Of a stretch of 31,984 nucleotides of DNA, positions 23,627-31,794 are shown in pieces. The stretch spans positions 1-31,984 of the forward strand of contig NZ_CABUOD010000045.1 in the NCBI RefSeq assembly GCF_902493135.1, in the 5' to 3' direction. Made by a program: the position numbers and the translations under genes. The first letter of the stretch is position 1. Every line of letters begins with the position of its first letter. This stretch comes from an uncultured Parabacteroides sp. Its GTDB lineage: Bacteria > Bacteroidota > Bacteroidia > Bacteroidales > Tannerellaceae. The notes under the pieces were generated by a model, which saw only the letters and a list, made by a program, of their open reading frames with translations, searched no databases and was not told the DNA's origin.

Positions 23627-23767
23627 TCTTATTTGTGAGTCCCTTACAAGTATAGCAAAGCGTTTAGTATCTAAATTATCAGGATTCTTTTTATATGCTG
23701 ACATACGGGAGGACTACCTGATGATTGAGTTAAACAAAAGAAAGTAAACGATTTTAAGAAAAAAACA

Positions 23768-24610
23768 ATGTCAAGAGTTAATTTTGATCAGTTATTAGAA
23801 GCTGGCGTACACTTCGGACACTTAAAAAGAAAGTGGAACCCCGCAATGGCTCCTTATATCTTCATGGAGCGCAATGGTATTCATATCATTGACTTATATA
23901 AAACAGTTGCTAAAGTAGACGAAGCGGCAGAAGTAATGAAGAACCTGGCAAAACAGGGTAAGAAAGTACTTTTCGTTGCTACTAAAAAACAAGCTAAACA
24001 AGTTGTCGCCGATAAGGCTTCTTCAGTAGGTATGCCTTACGTGATCGAACGCTGGCCGGGTGGTATGTTGACCAACTTCCCGACTATCCGTAAAGCTATC
24101 AAGAAGATGGCTACTATCGATAAGATGACAAAAGATGGTACATTTGATAATCTTTCCAAGAGAGAAAAACTTCAGATCACTCGCCAGCGTGCTAAGTTGG
24201 AAAAGACTTTGGGTTCTATCGTGGACCTGACTCGTCTTCCGTCCGCTTTGTTCGTTGTTGACGTAATGAAAGAACATATCGCAGTCCGCGAAGCGAACCG
24301 TCTGGGTATCCCTGTATTCGGTATGGTTGATACGAACTCCGACCCGAACAACATCGACTACGTGATCCCGGCTAACGACGACGCTACAAAATCTGTAGAA
24401 GTGATCTTGGGCGCTATCTGCGAAGCAATGAACGAAGGTCTGCAGGAACGTAAAGCTGAAAAGATCGATACGGAAGCTGCCGGCGAAGGCGAAGCTCCTA
24501 AAAGAGAACGCAAAGCGAAAGCGGCTGTAAAGAAAGAACGTACTAAGAAGGAAGACGACGAAGCGCTGAACGCTAACGTTGCTGACAAATTCGCTAAGGA
24601 CGAAGAGTAA
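23768..24610 (+). CDS. rpsB: Small subunit ribosomal protein uS2
   Basis: The 280-residue protein has the S2 signatures LLEAGVHFGHLKRKWNP at the N-terminus and P-x-ALFVVDVMKEHIAVREANRLGIPVFGMVDTNSDP in the second half. Residues from about 235 to 280 form a long, charged Lys/Glu/Ala-rich tail, longer than in E. coli S2 (241 residues) but usual for Bacteroidales. It joins the 30S subunit late and contacts S1 in other bacteria. It is upstream of tsf, the standard pair, but the gap contains a repeat insertion. Confidence 0.97.
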   Translation: MSRVNFDQLLEAGVHFGHLKRKWNPAMAPYIFMERNGIHIIDLYKTVAKVDEAAEVMKNLAKQGKKVLFVATKKQAKQVVADKASSVGMPYVIERWPGGMLTNFPTIRKAIKKMATIDKMTKDGTFDNLSKREKLQITRQRAKLEKTLGSIVDLTRLPSALFVVDVMKEHIAVREANRLGIPVFGMVDTNSDPNNIDYVIPANDDATKSVEVILGAICEAMNEGLQERKAEKIDTEAAGEGEAPKRERKAKAAVKKERTKKEDDEALNANVADKFAKDEE

Positions 24611-24724
24611 TTCAATTGACAATTGATAATTGACAATTGAAAATTAAGAGAAACATAAAATGAAACGATGGGCAATTGGCTTTTGACTTGAATTGTCAAT
24701 TGTCAATTGTCCATTGTCTATTAA
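24611..24724. repeat. AATTGACAATTG-type palindromic repeat between rpsB and tsf
   Basis: The left half (24611-24647) is built from CAATTGACAATTGATAATTG-like units, and the right half (24686-24724) carries the complement, GAATTGTCAATTGTCAATTG. The two can fold into one long AT-rich hairpin with a loop of about 40 bases. Sequences of this kind are dispersed in many Bacteroidetes genomes. It begins right after the rpsB stop codon and ends 35 bases before tsf. Confidence 0.8.
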
Positions 24725-24759
24725 TAAAGTAAACATTTAATAAATAAGGAAATAAGATT

Positions 24760-25749
24760 ATGGCTGTAACTATGGCTGATATTACCAAGCTGCGCAAAAT
24801 GAGCGGAGCCGGTATGATGGACTGCAAGAAGGCTTTGACCGAATCTGACGGTGACATCGAAAAAGCAATGGAAATTATCCGTAAAAAAGGACAGGCTATT
24901 GCTGCTAAGCGTTCTGACCGCGACGCTGCTGAAGGTTGCGTATTGGCAAAGAAAGACGGCGAATTCGCTGCTATCATCGCTTTGAAGTGCGAAACTGACT
25001 TCGTGGCTAAGAATGAAGATTTCATCGCACTGGCTCAGGCTATCCTGGATGCCGCTGTGGCTAACAAGTGCAAGACTCTGGACGAAGTGAAGGCTTTGCC
25101 GATGGGGAAGGGCACTGTGCAGGATGCTGTTACCGATCGTAGCGGTATCACAGGCGAAAAGATGGAGTTGGATGGCTATAACGTAGTGGAAGGCGCTTAT
25201 ACCACTGTTTACAACCACATGGGCAAGAACCAGTTGTGTACGATTGTCGCATTCAACAAGGAATCTGAAGAGGCTGCTCACAACGTCGCTATGCAGATCG
25301 CTGCCATGAACCCGATCGCTATCGACGAATCCGGTGTCCCTGAATCTGTAAAAGAACAGGAAATCCAGGTGGCTATCGAAAAGACAAAGGCTGAACAGGT
25401 GCAGAAAGCTGTTGAAGCTGCCCTGAAAAAAGCCGGTATCAATCCTTCGCACGTAGATAGCGAGGACCACATGGAAAGCAACATGGCTAAAGGCTGGATC
25501 ACGGCTGAAGATGTTGCCAAGGCAAAAGAAATCATCGCTACTGTTTCAGCTGAAAAAGCTGCAAACCTGCCTCAGCAGATGATCGAGAACATCGCTAAGG
25601 GCCGTCTTGGCAAGTTCTTGAAGGAAGTTTGCTTGCTGAACCAGGAAGATATCATGGATGGCAAGAAGACTGTAAGAGAAACGATGAAGGAAGCTGATCC
25701 TGAATTGCAGATCCTGGCATTCAAACGCTTCACTTTGCGTGCCGAATAA
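24760..25749 (+). CDS. tsf: Translation elongation factor Ts
   Basis: The 329-residue protein is the guanine-nucleotide exchange factor of EF-Tu. The N-terminal UBA-like domain has ITKLRKMSGAGMMDCKKALTESDGDIEKAM, followed by the EF-Tu-contacting LKCETDFVAKNEDF near 85-98, and the two dimerisation-type subdomains to the end. Length is in the usual bacterial range of about 280-330. The ATG at 24760 is used; an in-frame ATG five codons in (MADITKL) is an alternative start. The terminator at 25776 follows. Confidence 0.97.
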   Translation: MAVTMADITKLRKMSGAGMMDCKKALTESDGDIEKAMEIIRKKGQAIAAKRSDRDAAEGCVLAKKDGEFAAIIALKCETDFVAKNEDFIALAQAILDAAVANKCKTLDEVKALPMGKGTVQDAVTDRSGITGEKMELDGYNVVEGAYTTVYNHMGKNQLCTIVAFNKESEEAAHNVAMQIAAMNPIAIDESGVPESVKEQEIQVAIEKTKAEQVQKAVEAALKKAGINPSHVDSEDHMESNMAKGWITAEDVAKAKEIIATVSAEKAANLPQQMIENIAKGRLGKFLKEVCLLNQEDIMDGKKTVRETMKEADPELQILAFKRFTLRAE

Positions 25750-25775
25750 TTTTTGCTTCGGCAGAACAAAATAAA

Positions 25776-25816
25776 AAAAGGAGGTGTTTCGTGATGAACA
25801 TCTCCTTTTCTATTTT
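25776..25816. terminator. Bidirectional terminator between tsf and the aminotransferase gene
   Basis: AAAAGGAGGTGTT (25776-25788) pairs with AACATCTCCTTTT (25797-25809) in 13 pairs including one G-T. Read on the plus strand it ends in TTTTCTATTTTT; on the minus strand in TTTTTTTATTTTG, the stronger T-run. It therefore ends both tsf and the convergent minus-strand gene run. Confidence 0.85.
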
Positions 25817-25817
25817 T

Positions 25818-25839
25818 AGGCACGGATTCCACCGTGCCT
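25818..25839. repeat. Perfect 8-bp hairpin beside the terminator
   Basis: AGGCACGG and CCGTGCCT flank a six-base loop, 17 bases past the aminotransferase stop. On the minus strand it is followed by A residues, so it probably protects or assists the terminator that follows and does not terminate by itself. Confidence 0.65.
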
Positions 25840-25855
25840 GATTTGTATGTAACGC

Positions 25856-27049
25856 TTATTTCAATGCGGCCAAAGCCTCTTTGATACGCTTGATGGCTTC
25901 CACAATGTTTTCATCGCTGGTAGCGTAGCTCATGCGGATGCATTCGGGGGCGCCGAAAGAGGTACCGCCAACGCAAGCGACATGGGCGACTTCCAACAGG
26001 TACATGGCCAGGTCGTCGGCATTCTCGATCGTGCGTGTGCCGTCGGTCTTACCAAAGTAATAGCTGCATTTCGGGAACAGGTAGAAAGCGCCTTCCGGCT
26101 GGTTTACTTCGAATCCCGGAACTTCCTTCGCCAAGCCGACGATCAGGTTGCGGCGGCGTTCGAATGCCTGACGCATTTCTTCAACCGGAGCCTGTGAGCC
26201 GGTGTAGGCAGCTTCTGCCGCTTTCTGGGATACGGAGCACGGGCCTGAAGTGTATTGTCCCTGCAATTTGTTTACAGCCTTTACGATCCATTCCGGTCCG
26301 GCGATGAAACCGATGCGCCACCCAGTCATGGCATAGGCTTTGGAAACACCGTTGACGATAACCGTACGGTCTTTCATCCCGTCTATCTGTGCGATGCTGT
26401 TATGTTTGCCGATGTAGTTGATATGTTCGTAGATCTCGTCTGCAATCACGATGATTTCCGGATGTTTTTTCAGGATTTCGGCCAGGCCTGCCAATTCTTC
26501 CGCGCTGTAGACCGAACCGGTCGGGTTAGACGGGGAGCAGAGGATCAACGCCTTTGTTTTCGGTGTGATAGCCGCTTCCAGCTGTGCCGGGGTGATCTTG
26601 AAATCTTGTTCGATACCGGCCGCAACGGTCACGGGTTTTCCTTCGGCCAATTTCACCATTTCCGGATAGCTGACCCAGAACGGAGCCGGGATAATCACTT
26701 CGTCGCCCGGATTTACCAATACCATGATTGTATTACAAACGGATTGTTTGGCACCATTTGCGCAAGAAATCTGGTTGGCTGTGTATTCCAATCCGTTTTC
26801 GTTTTTCAACTTGGCAACGATGGCGTTGCGCAAAGCCGGATAACCGGCTACGGGAGAATAACGGGAATAGTTTTCATCGATCGCTTTTTTGGCCGCTTCC
26901 TTGATCGGTTCGGGAGTGTTGAAGTCGGGTTCTCCGACACTCAGGTTGATAACATCAACTCCCTGGGCCTTTAATTCATTGCTCTTCTGGGACATCGCCA
27001 ATGTTGCGGAAGGCGACAAACTTGCTAAACGTGCTGATACTTGTGTCAT
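25856..27049 (-). CDS. aspC: Pyridoxal-phosphate class I aminotransferase, aspartate type
   Basis: The 397-residue protein is a fold-type I aminotransferase of the aspartate/prephenate group. Visible features are LSVGEPDFNTP at 36-46, the cofactor-contact GAKQ at 99-102, NPTG at 175-178, DEIY at 204-207, and the Schiff-base lysine Lys237 in GVSKAYAMTGWRIGF. The substrate-carboxylate arginine lies in the C-terminal CIRMSYA. It likely interconverts aspartate and oxaloacetate with 2-oxoglutarate; other amino donors are possible in this family, so the symbol is provisional. The gene starts only 25 bases after ribBA, has no visible promoter of its own, and should be cotranscribed. Confidence 0.88.
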   Translation of the reverse strand: MTQVSARLASLSPSATLAMSQKSNELKAQGVDVINLSVGEPDFNTPEPIKEAAKKAIDENYSRYSPVAGYPALRNAIVAKLKNENGLEYTANQISCANGAKQSVCNTIMVLVNPGDEVIIPAPFWVSYPEMVKLAEGKPVTVAAGIEQDFKITPAQLEAAITPKTKALILCSPSNPTGSVYSAEELAGLAEILKKHPEIIVIADEIYEHINYIGKHNSIAQIDGMKDRTVIVNGVSKAYAMTGWRIGFIAGPEWIVKAVNKLQGQYTSGPCSVSQKAAEAAYTGSQAPVEEMRQAFERRRNLIVGLAKEVPGFEVNQPEGAFYLFPKCSYYFGKTDGTRTIENADDLAMYLLEVAHVACVGGTSFGAPECIRMSYATSDENIVEAIKRIKEALAALK

Positions 27050-27074
27050 GATAGTGTTATTATGTAATTATGAA

Positions 27075-28292
27075 TTATTTGATATTGTGTAAGACGTGTC
27101 CCATGCGTTCCTTTTTCGTCTTCATGTAAAATTCGTTGTAAGGATTCGGAGCGACTTCGATAGGAACGTTTTCTACGACCGTCAGCCCGTATGCTTCCAG
27201 TCCGACACGCTTGACGGGATTGTTGGTCATCAGGCGCATCTTGGTGACGCCCAAGTGGCGCAGGATCTGGGCCCCGACGCCGTAATCGCGTTCGTCGGCC
27301 TGGTGTCCGAGATGCAAGTTTGCATCGACAGTGTCCAGACCGTCTTCCTGTAGTTTATAGGCTTTCATCTTTTCCATCAGCCCGATGCCGCGTCCTTCCT
27401 GGTTCAGGTAGACGATTACTCCCTTGCCTTCTTTTTCGATACGTTGCATGGCTTTGTGCAACTGTTCGCCACATTCGCAGCGCATGGAGCCGAAGATATC
27501 ACCGGTTGCACAAGAAGAATGTACGCGTACCAGAATCGGTTCGTCCGGCTCGAACTTGCCTTTTATCAGGGCGATATGTTCCAGTCCGTTGCTTTTCTGG
27601 CGGAAAGGGATCAGGCGGAAGTGGCCATATTGGGTGGGAAGGTCTACTTCGACGCCATTTTCTACGATCGATTCTGTTTTCAGGCGATACGAAATCAAGT
27701 CTTTGATACAGATGATTTTGATATCGAACTTCTTGGCTACCTCGATCAGTTGGGGCAGGCGGGCCATGGTCCCGTCTTCATTGATGATTTCGATCAGTGC
27801 GCCTGCCGGGTACAAACCGGCGAGGCGTGCCAGGTCGACAGCTGCTTCGGTATGTCCGGCACGGCGCAACACGCCACGCGAACGGGCGCGGAGCGGATTG
27901 ATATGTCCCGGACGGCCCAGGTCGGACGGCTTGGTTTTCGGATCGGCAAGCGCCAGGATGGTTTCTGCGCGGTCGAACATCGAAACGCCTGTCGTGCAGC
28001 CGCCTCCTAATTTATCTACTGTTATTGTAAAGGGAGTCCCCAGCAAAGAGGTGTTGTTTGCTACCTGCATGTCGAGCTCCAATTCCTGGCAACGTTCTTC
28101 CGTGATCGGTGCGCACAGTACGCCACGGCCGTTTTTCAACATGAAGTTTACTTTTTCGGGAGTTATCTTTTCGGCGGCAATAATAAAATCACCTTCATTT
28201 TCGCGATCTTCATCATCGACAACGATTAAGAATTTTCCTTCGCGGAAGTCTTCAATAGCTTCTTCAATGGTGTTTAATTTGATTTCGCTCAT
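27075..28292 (-). CDS. ribBA: Riboflavin bifunctional enzyme RibBA
   Basis: The 405-residue protein fuses two riboflavin-pathway enzymes. Residues 1 to about 205 are 3,4-dihydroxy-2-butanone 4-phosphate synthase, with the acidic DDEDRENEGD at 26-35, GVLCAP, and GHTEA at 146-150 holding metal-binding His146. Residues from about 208 are GTP cyclohydrolase II, with zinc cysteines 261, 272 and 274 in CATGDIFGSMRCECGEQ, NQEGRGIGL at 297-305 and MTNNPVKRVGL. Both halves keep their key residues, so both committing steps (from ribulose 5-phosphate and from GTP) should work. It sits between the LptF-type gene and the aminotransferase and has a likely promoter inside the end of the upstream gene. Confidence 0.96.
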   Translation of the reverse strand: MSEIKLNTIEEAIEDFREGKFLIVVDDEDRENEGDFIIAAEKITPEKVNFMLKNGRGVLCAPITEERCQELELDMQVANNTSLLGTPFTITVDKLGGGCTTGVSMFDRAETILALADPKTKPSDLGRPGHINPLRARSRGVLRRAGHTEAAVDLARLAGLYPAGALIEIINEDGTMARLPQLIEVAKKFDIKIICIKDLISYRLKTESIVENGVEVDLPTQYGHFRLIPFRQKSNGLEHIALIKGKFEPDEPILVRVHSSCATGDIFGSMRCECGEQLHKAMQRIEKEGKGVIVYLNQEGRGIGLMEKMKAYKLQEDGLDTVDANLHLGHQADERDYGVGAQILRHLGVTKMRLMTNNPVKRVGLEAYGLTVVENVPIEVAPNPYNEFYMKTKKERMGHVLHNIK

Positions 28293-28319
28293 ATATTCGT
28301 TTTACTTATATTTCTTATT

Positions 28320-30284
28320 TCACAAAGATACGGGTAATTTTTCAATTATGTCAATCAGTTCATTGCTTGTCTTTTGTACCGTTTTGATATCGTGCCGCAA
28401 AAGTTTGCGCTGGTACGTGGCAAGCAGATAAACCGGAAGCCCGATCGGGAAAAAGAGGCCGATTGCCAACCCTGCTTTTCCGTTTATTTTTGCATTTATC
28501 TGGTTGTAGCCGCTTATGACCGGGTAGTCCATCAGCTTGTTCAAGACTAAGTTCTGGTCCGAATTGGACAGCTCTTCGATGATGCCGTCCATTTCTGCCG
28601 CCAACTGTTCGGCCGTATGGTCGCGACCGCCCTGTTTCCAGAAACGGAAATAGTTTGTCCACCGTTTATGGGCGGCCAGATAGGCATTGCTTTCTTCTGC
28701 CAGTTGTTTCAGGCGGGGGATGATCTGCCCGTAATCCGGGTTGAACATGATCACCTCTTTCATTTCAACTTTTCTGCCCGAACGTTTCCCGAATATATTT
28801 TTCAAGGCATTCAGGTATGTATCGGCATTCAGGATGACGGAGTCGTTGACCGCTTTATAAGTCAGGAAGATACCTAACGGGGCCAAAACGGCGGAACTCA
28901 ACCACATTCCCTGCCATGCTTCCCATACGCCGTCGCGGGCCATCTTGAAGCCGATGTTGTTGATAACATAATAGAATATGAAAAGGAGAACGGAAAGAAC
29001 CACCGGAGTCCCCAAGCCGCCTTTTCGTATAATGGCCCCAAGCGGTGCGCCGATGAAAAAGAAGACCAGACAAGCAAACGAGATGGTGAATTTGTTGTGC
29101 CATTCCGTCAAATGGCGGCGTACCCTGTAGGCCTCTTCTCCGATAGTGGCTGCTTTGAAGAAGTAATCGGCCTTCATATTTTCGATGCTCGATTTCGCAC
29201 GTGTCAGGATAGTCGCCTTCTTTCCGGGATTTTCTGCCTGGTAGAGGCTGTCGAAGTTCATGACGATTACCGGCTCGTCCCTCTTGGCCTCCGGTGTCGC
29301 CTTTGTATCGGATTTCTCGCTATTCGGAGCGTCCTTTACGTTATTCTGTTTTATGTCTTGCGGCTTCTTAAGCGTCTTTTTGTATGAAGTTTCGTAAACG
29401 TTCTTGGCATTGACGTTTTGTATGCTGTCTAAACGTACGGAAACGGAGTCAATGAAGATTTGCAGGTCATGCATGTTTTTACCCATAAACTGGTTTTGCA
29501 TGAACGATTCGTCCGTCCGTGAGAAGTTTGCATCGAATTCGATCAGGATATCCCGGCTTTTGAAGGTCTCCCTCTGGTAGGGAACGGAACTTTTTGTGCC
29601 CGTAGTGCTCGATTGCTTGTCTAAGCTTCTGAAAGATTCTCCGTTAAATAAGGAAAGGACCAGGAACATTTTGTCCGCCGAAGTTTTCAGGCGACCCGAA
29701 TCCGCGACCATCACGCTTACCTTGTTGAACCCTTCGGAATAGTCATAGATCATCATGTCGCGAAGAAGCCCCGTTTTGGTGTCTTTATGCTTTACATATA
29801 CATTATATCCGGTGATTTCGCCGTAGAAAACCCCTTCCGGAATATCCAACTCCGGCGATTTCTGACGCATGGACCAAAGCAGCGTGTAGAGTTTGACCTG
29901 CACGACAGGCATGGCATAGTTCTGGAAGAAGAAAGCCCCGATACTTATAATACTGATGGTGATGATCAGCGGACGCATGATATGGACCAGTGAAACGCCC
30001 GCCGATTTCATAGCCAACAATTCCAATCGTTCGCCGAGATTCCCGAACGTCATAAGCGAGGCAAGCAAAATGGCCAGCGGGAGTGCCATCGGCACAAGGA
30101 ATAGGGCGGCATACAAAAACATTTCCGCCAGAACAGGAATCCCCAGACCTTTCCCGACCATGTCGTCAATGTACCTCCACAGGAACTGCATAAGCACAAT
30201 AAACAGACAGATACCGAAGGTCATCAAGAACAACGGCAGGAAAGTCTGCAGCATAAATGTATATAATCGTTTTATTTTCAACAT
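28320..30284 (-). CDS. LptF/LptG (YjgP/YjgQ) family lipopolysaccharide export permease
   Basis: The 654-residue protein is an inner-membrane permease of the lipopolysaccharide transport ABC system. It opens with LYTFMLQTFLPLFLMTFGICLFIVLMQF (helix about 12-36), then helices at about 55-78 and 103-122, with GERLELLAMKSAGVS between them, the conserved LptB-coupling region. A periplasmic beta-jellyroll-like domain covers about 140-390 and contains a Lys/Asp-rich low-complexity stretch at 300-337. Helices at about 397-418, 427-446 and 460-477 follow. A C-terminal extension of about 170 residues with one more hydrophobic segment (604-623) is absent from the roughly 360-residue E. coli proteins. 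Such long forms are usual in Bacteroidales. It is probably cotranscribed with ribBA and the aminotransferase gene. Confidence 0.88.
   Translation of the reverse strand: MLKIKRLYTFMLQTFLPLFLMTFGICLFIVLMQFLWRYIDDMVGKGLGIPVLAEMFLYAALFLVPMALPLAILLASLMTFGNLGERLELLAMKSAGVSLVHIMRPLIITISIISIGAFFFQNYAMPVVQVKLYTLLWSMRQKSPELDIPEGVFYGEITGYNVYVKHKDTKTGLLRDMMIYDYSEGFNKVSVMVADSGRLKTSADKMFLVLSLFNGESFRSLDKQSSTTGTKSSVPYQRETFKSRDILIEFDANFSRTDESFMQNQFMGKNMHDLQIFIDSVSVRLDSIQNVNAKNVYETSYKKTLKKPQDIKQNNVKDAPNSEKSDTKATPEAKRDEPVIVMNFDSLYQAENPGKKATILTRAKSSIENMKADYFFKAATIGEEAYRVRRHLTEWHNKFTISFACLVFFFIGAPLGAIIRKGGLGTPVVLSVLLFIFYYVINNIGFKMARDGVWEAWQGMWLSSAVLAPLGIFLTYKAVNDSVILNADTYLNALKNIFGKRSGRKVEMKEVIMFNPDYGQIIPRLKQLAEESNAYLAAHKRWTNYFRFWKQGGRDHTAEQLAAEMDGIIEELSNSDQNLVLNKLMDYPVISGYNQINAKINGKAGLAIGLFFPIGLPVYLLATYQRKLLRHDIKTVQKTSNELIDIIEKLPVSL
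28323..28354 (-). promoter_or_regulatory. Promoter of ribBA inside the 3' end of the permease gene
   Basis: On the minus strand TTG (28352-28354) is followed after 21 bases by TATCTTTG (28323-28330), about 30 bases before the ribBA start. It overlaps the last codons of the upstream permease gene, so ribBA can be expressed separately. No FMN riboswitch fits in the 27-base gap. Confidence 0.55.
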
Positions 30285-30304
30285 TGCTTATCCGGTTGAC
30301 GGCG

Positions 30305-30312
30305 CAAAAGTA
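30305..30312 (-). promoter_or_regulatory. -7 box for the LptF/LptG-family gene
   Basis: On the minus strand this reads TACTTTTG, matching TAnnTTTG, 21 bases before the permease start and within the 71-base gap after the START-like gene. No -33 box is clear. Confidence 0.5.
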
Positions 30313-30355
30313 GTGAAAAAACGATATGATCGCTAACGGAAATCACTAAAACAAC

Positions 30356-30739
30356 CTAAATACCGAGCGTACGCCTCAGTTCTTCTACTTGCGTGTCCCA
30401 TAAATCGATAGAATCCCTTTTTTCATCCAGCTCGGCAAAATCCGTTATTTGCAAAGAAGTCGATCCTGTCAGTTCATGGCTGTGGATCTGGAATTCGAAA
30501 TAGGCATTTTCATCCTCTTCATCCGTCCAGCGGTAACGAACGCTCATTTCCGGTTTCATAGACAGTACTTCCGCTTCCTGTTCGGCTTTGTTCCATTTAA
30601 AAACATACATGTTACCGTTGATAATAACATCATCGGCGAACCAGGCGGATAACCCTGGAGGAGTAGTGAGGTGATTCCATAAGCTTCGTCGTGAAACTTT
30701 ATCGAAAATGTATTCGATATGAAATTTCTCTTTTTTCAT
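30356..30739 (-). CDS. START-like domain protein (SRPBCC superfamily)
   Basis: The 127-residue protein fits the START-like/AHSA1-type small alpha/beta fold: KFHIEYIFDKVSRRSLWNHLTTPPGLSAWFADDV at 5-38 is the first strand and helices, then alternating strands (MYVFKWNKAEQEAEVLSM, VRYRWTDEEDENAYFEFQI), then a C-terminal helix (VEELRRTLG). These domains bind hydrophobic ligands in a cavity, but neither ligand nor partner is known here. Similar proteins of this size are widespread in Bacteroidetes. It is the first gene of the minus-strand run and is separated from the permease by 71 bases. Confidence 0.82.
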   Translation of the reverse strand: MKKEKFHIEYIFDKVSRRSLWNHLTTPPGLSAWFADDVIINGNMYVFKWNKAEQEAEVLSMKPEMSVRYRWTDEEDENAYFEFQIHSHELTGSTSLQITDFAELDEKRDSIDLWDTQVEELRRTLGI

Positions 30740-30873
30740 CTTTCATTGTGTTTATTGGCAGCAAGATAATAAAAGAATTGATATCTGCCAAATCTGTTTC
30801 AAAAAAAGCAACTCTGAATTAAGATCTTAACAGGAAGCTCTCGAAAATAATTGAATTTTTTTTCATGAAAGTG

Positions 30874-30904
30874 TTGCACAATATAAAAATAAGCTCTACT
30901 TTTG
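30874..30904 (+). promoter_or_regulatory. Promoter of the tRNA gene
   Basis: TTG (30874-30876) is followed after 20 bases by TACTTTTG (30897-30904). The tRNA begins 34 bases further on. Confidence 0.65.
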
Positions 30905-30937
30905 CAGCGTCAATCAGGGAAATGATGACAACATGAT

Positions 30938-31011
30938 GGCGAGATAGCTCAGCTGGTTAGAGCGCATGATTCATAATCATGAGGTCCCCGGTTCAATCCC
31001 GGGTCTCGCTA
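30938..31011 (+). tRNA. tRNA with anticodon CAT (elongator Met, or Ile with modified CAU)
   Basis: The cloverleaf is complete over 74 bases: acceptor GGCGAGA/TCTCGCT, D stem GCTC/GAGC, anticodon stem CATGA/TCATG with loop TTCATAA (anticodon CAT at 30972-30974), T stem CCCGG/CCGGG with loop TTCAATC, and discriminator A at 31011. CCA is not encoded. The anticodon stem lacks the three G-C pairs of an initiator, so it is not tRNA-fMet. The terminal acceptor pair is G-T, which is slightly unusual. Elongator Met is more likely than lysidine-modified Ile. Confidence 0.95.
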
Positions 31012-31019
31012 CAAACTTG

Positions 31020-31051
31020 ACACTTCTGTAATATTGCAGAAGTGTTTTTTT
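31020..31051 (+). terminator. Intrinsic terminator of the tRNA gene
   Basis: ACACTTCTG (31020-31028) pairs with CAGAAGTGT (31037-31045) around an eight-base loop and is followed by seven T residues. Confidence 0.88.
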
Positions 31052-31406
31052 ATGTGGTTAACCGAATAACCGGTAATCTCGAAGCGGTGTCGAGCAAAAT
31101 TTAAACAGGCTCTAAGAAAAAAATAGACAATAACCCCCATTTTGCCTCTTTGGGCTATTTCATCTGAAAATCCGATTCGTATTTTTGTTACATTTTGTTC
31201 GGCTTGGAGGCTTGTTTGATGATGATAAGCATTATGAAGTTGGCATTTTGTCCGGATATTTGTCTCGTATTGTCGTTTAAACAAGGAAATAGTGACAATG
31301 TGATAATCCTTAACTCCCGGAGAATCGAATATTTCCGGGTAAAGCCGGAGGATGCCCCGATTATGCCCCTGATTTTCCCGTCTATTTCACATGAGGTGCG
31401 CAGTTT

Positions 31407-31520
31407 TTCGCCATGAAGACGGTCGTCGTTACCGTGGCGACCGTCTTCATGGCGAACGGCGACCGTCTTCGTGGGCAATGGCGACCGTTCTCGTGGCAAT
31501 GAAGACGGTCTTCGTGGCGA
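31407..31520. repeat. Cluster of imperfect 22-base repeats with a 19-bp inverted repeat
   Basis: Bases 31407-31425 and 31438-31456 are perfect 19-base inverted copies around a 12-base loop. The right arm starts a series at about 22-base spacing: GCGACCGTCTTCATGGCG (31437), GCGACCGTCTTCGTGGGC (31459), GCGACCGTTCTCGTGGC (31481) and an inverted-like AGACGGTCTTCGTGGCG (31503). GAAGACGGTCTTC near 31501-31513 is itself almost palindromic. The composition is richer in GC than the surrounding DNA. Confidence 0.85.
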
Positions 31521-31755
31521 AAATCCGGCAAATGACTGAAAAAAGCTTTTTCTTCCCTTCCAAAAGCACCCTTTGGTGCTTTCCTTTATTGGCTTGTTTA
31601 AATGTTAAATAATATTTTATTTACAATAAGTGGTAATATGAGGTGTGTATTCGCCTACCATAGACGGGCGCAGATAAATCGGTATTCACCTGTTTCACCT
31701 TTGAAAATATCCGGAACATTCTTCCCGATCCGCACTCCCGTTCATAAATAATATG

Positions 31756-31763
31756 TATATTTG
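31756..31763 (+). promoter_or_regulatory. -7 box before the second PDDEXK nuclease gene
   Basis: TATATTTG matches TAnnTTTG, 31 bases before the start codon at 31795. No upstream box is seen. Confidence 0.5.
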
Positions 31764-31794
31764 TGGATTAAGTAACAACTAAAAAACAGTAACT

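Larger units (their letters stand above)
31052..31794. other. Intergenic region without a supported gene
   Basis: The 743 bases hold no protein I recognise. Open frames up to about 100 codons on both strands (31188-31499 minus, 31391-31612 plus) owe part of their length to the repeats at 31407-31520, and their products (HEDGR and LHGE runs) are the repeats translated. The repeat cluster and a -7 box at 31756-31763 are the only features found. Confidence 0.6.

Noticed and set aside
28293..28319. FMN riboswitch before ribBA
   Set aside because: The gap is only 27 bases and nothing resembling the conserved RFN element is present.
31407..31520. CRISPR array
   Set aside because: The 22-base units are adjacent with no unique spacers of constant length, the repeats occur in both orientations, and no cas gene is nearby.
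31188..31612. Open frames of 73-103 codons on both strands in the last intergenic region
   Set aside because: Part of each frame is translated repeat DNA and no family is recognised.
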